This document shows positions 63,821 to 64,000 of a stretch of DNA of 64,000 bases, one piece after another. The position numbers and the translations under genes were made by a program. The stretch's first letter is position 1; each line of letters opens with the position of its first letter. The DNA is taken from contig JAFQFT010000026.1 of NCBI GenBank assembly GCA_017398545.1, positions 1 to 64,000 of the forward strand. The letters are read 5' to 3'. The notes beneath the pieces are model-generated. The model was given only the letters and a program-made list of their open reading frames with translations, made no database searches and was not told the origin of the DNA. This DNA is from Bacilli bacterium (lineage in GTDB: Bacteria > Bacillota_I > Bacilli_A > ML615J-28 > CAG-313).

Positions 63821-64000
63821 CTATTTACCTTTCTTGTCTTTTCCGTGTCCACGGTATGTTCTTGTTGGAGCGAACTCACCGAACTTATGTCCTACCATAT
63901 CTTCTGTAACGTATACTGGTAAATGAGTTTTACCATTGTAAACTGCTACAGTATGTCCAACAAATTCAGGATAAATTGTTGATCTTCTTGACCATGTTTG
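63821..64000 (-). CDS. rpsS: 30S ribosomal protein S19, C-terminal part (runs off right edge)
   Basis: The last 59 codons of S19: [40 protein letters not shown], then [19 protein letters not shown]. The stop is TAG at 63823-63821, and the N-terminus lies beyond the window edge. It is immediately upstream of rplV in the usual S10-operon order. Confidence 0.96.
   Translation of the reverse strand, partial: QTWSRRSTIYPEFVGHTVAVYNGKTHLPVYVTEDMVGHKFGEFAPTRTYRGHGKDKKGK

Overview
The window comes from an AT-rich, low-GC Gram-positive (Bacillota) genome using the standard code, with TGG for Trp and TAA/TAG/TGA as stops. It carries wall genes (D-Ala-D-Ala ligase, a MurF-type ligase), pyruvate:ferredoxin oxidoreductase and a SUF-only Fe-S pathway, with strong GGAGG ribosome sites and consensus TTGACA/TATAAT promoters. 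This suggests an anaerobic, fermentative, probably gut-dwelling member of the Erysipelotrichia/RF39-like Bacilli. The lineage is an inference.

Layout. 0-2.5 kb: left-edge fragment, Hsp33 and an M42 aminopeptidase. 2.6-4.5 kb: a guanine-type riboswitch ahead of a secreted protein and a 44-residue peptide. 4.5-7.1 kb: Maf, a decayed regulator remnant, a YhcG/DUF1016 nuclease with three decayed copies of one of its own segments upstream, and an orphan structured RNA with its own promoter and terminator. 7.1-14.3 kb: ftsH-rqcP, tilS, and a hydrolase-murF-ddl wall operon. 14.4-16.4 kb: a divergent SOD-like protein and a lone TnpB. 16.4-21 kb: sufCDSUB. 21-31.5 kb: small lipoproteins, nifJ, membrane proteins, a B12-type radical SAM protein and an MFS cassette. 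31.5-35.8 kb: tmk-holB-ricT-trmN6-rsmI. 36-39.6 kb: ecfA1-ecfA2-ecfT-truA. 52.3-64 kb: the S10/spc/alpha ribosomal block from rpsS to rplQ in canonical order.

In many Bacillota rplQ is followed directly by ecfA1. Here about 12.6 kb of accessory DNA lies between them (39.7-52.2 kb). It holds an AAA ATPase/HEPN pair (probable abortive-infection defence), two acidic all-helical proteins, a site-2-type M50 protease, and three secreted proteins. Each of those three is paired with a 42-residue peptide. A fourth peptide/secreted pair lies outside the island, under the guanine riboswitch.

The most interesting signal is this repeated two-gene unit. One partner is a 42-44 residue peptide with a YExPxxEII N-terminal half, in three of four cases followed by SIVI-(D/N/E)-(Y/F)-PW-(G/A)-(D/E)-D. 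The other is a Sec-secreted protein with a shared module (GLRW/GIRF ... YGF ... AYVK ... YSN). The peptide stop codon forms part of the partner's ribosome binding site, or the two genes overlap, so translation is probably coupled. The peptide N-terminus resembles the YxxP leader motif of some RiPP (lasso) precursors, but no modifying enzyme is visible. Function is unknown.
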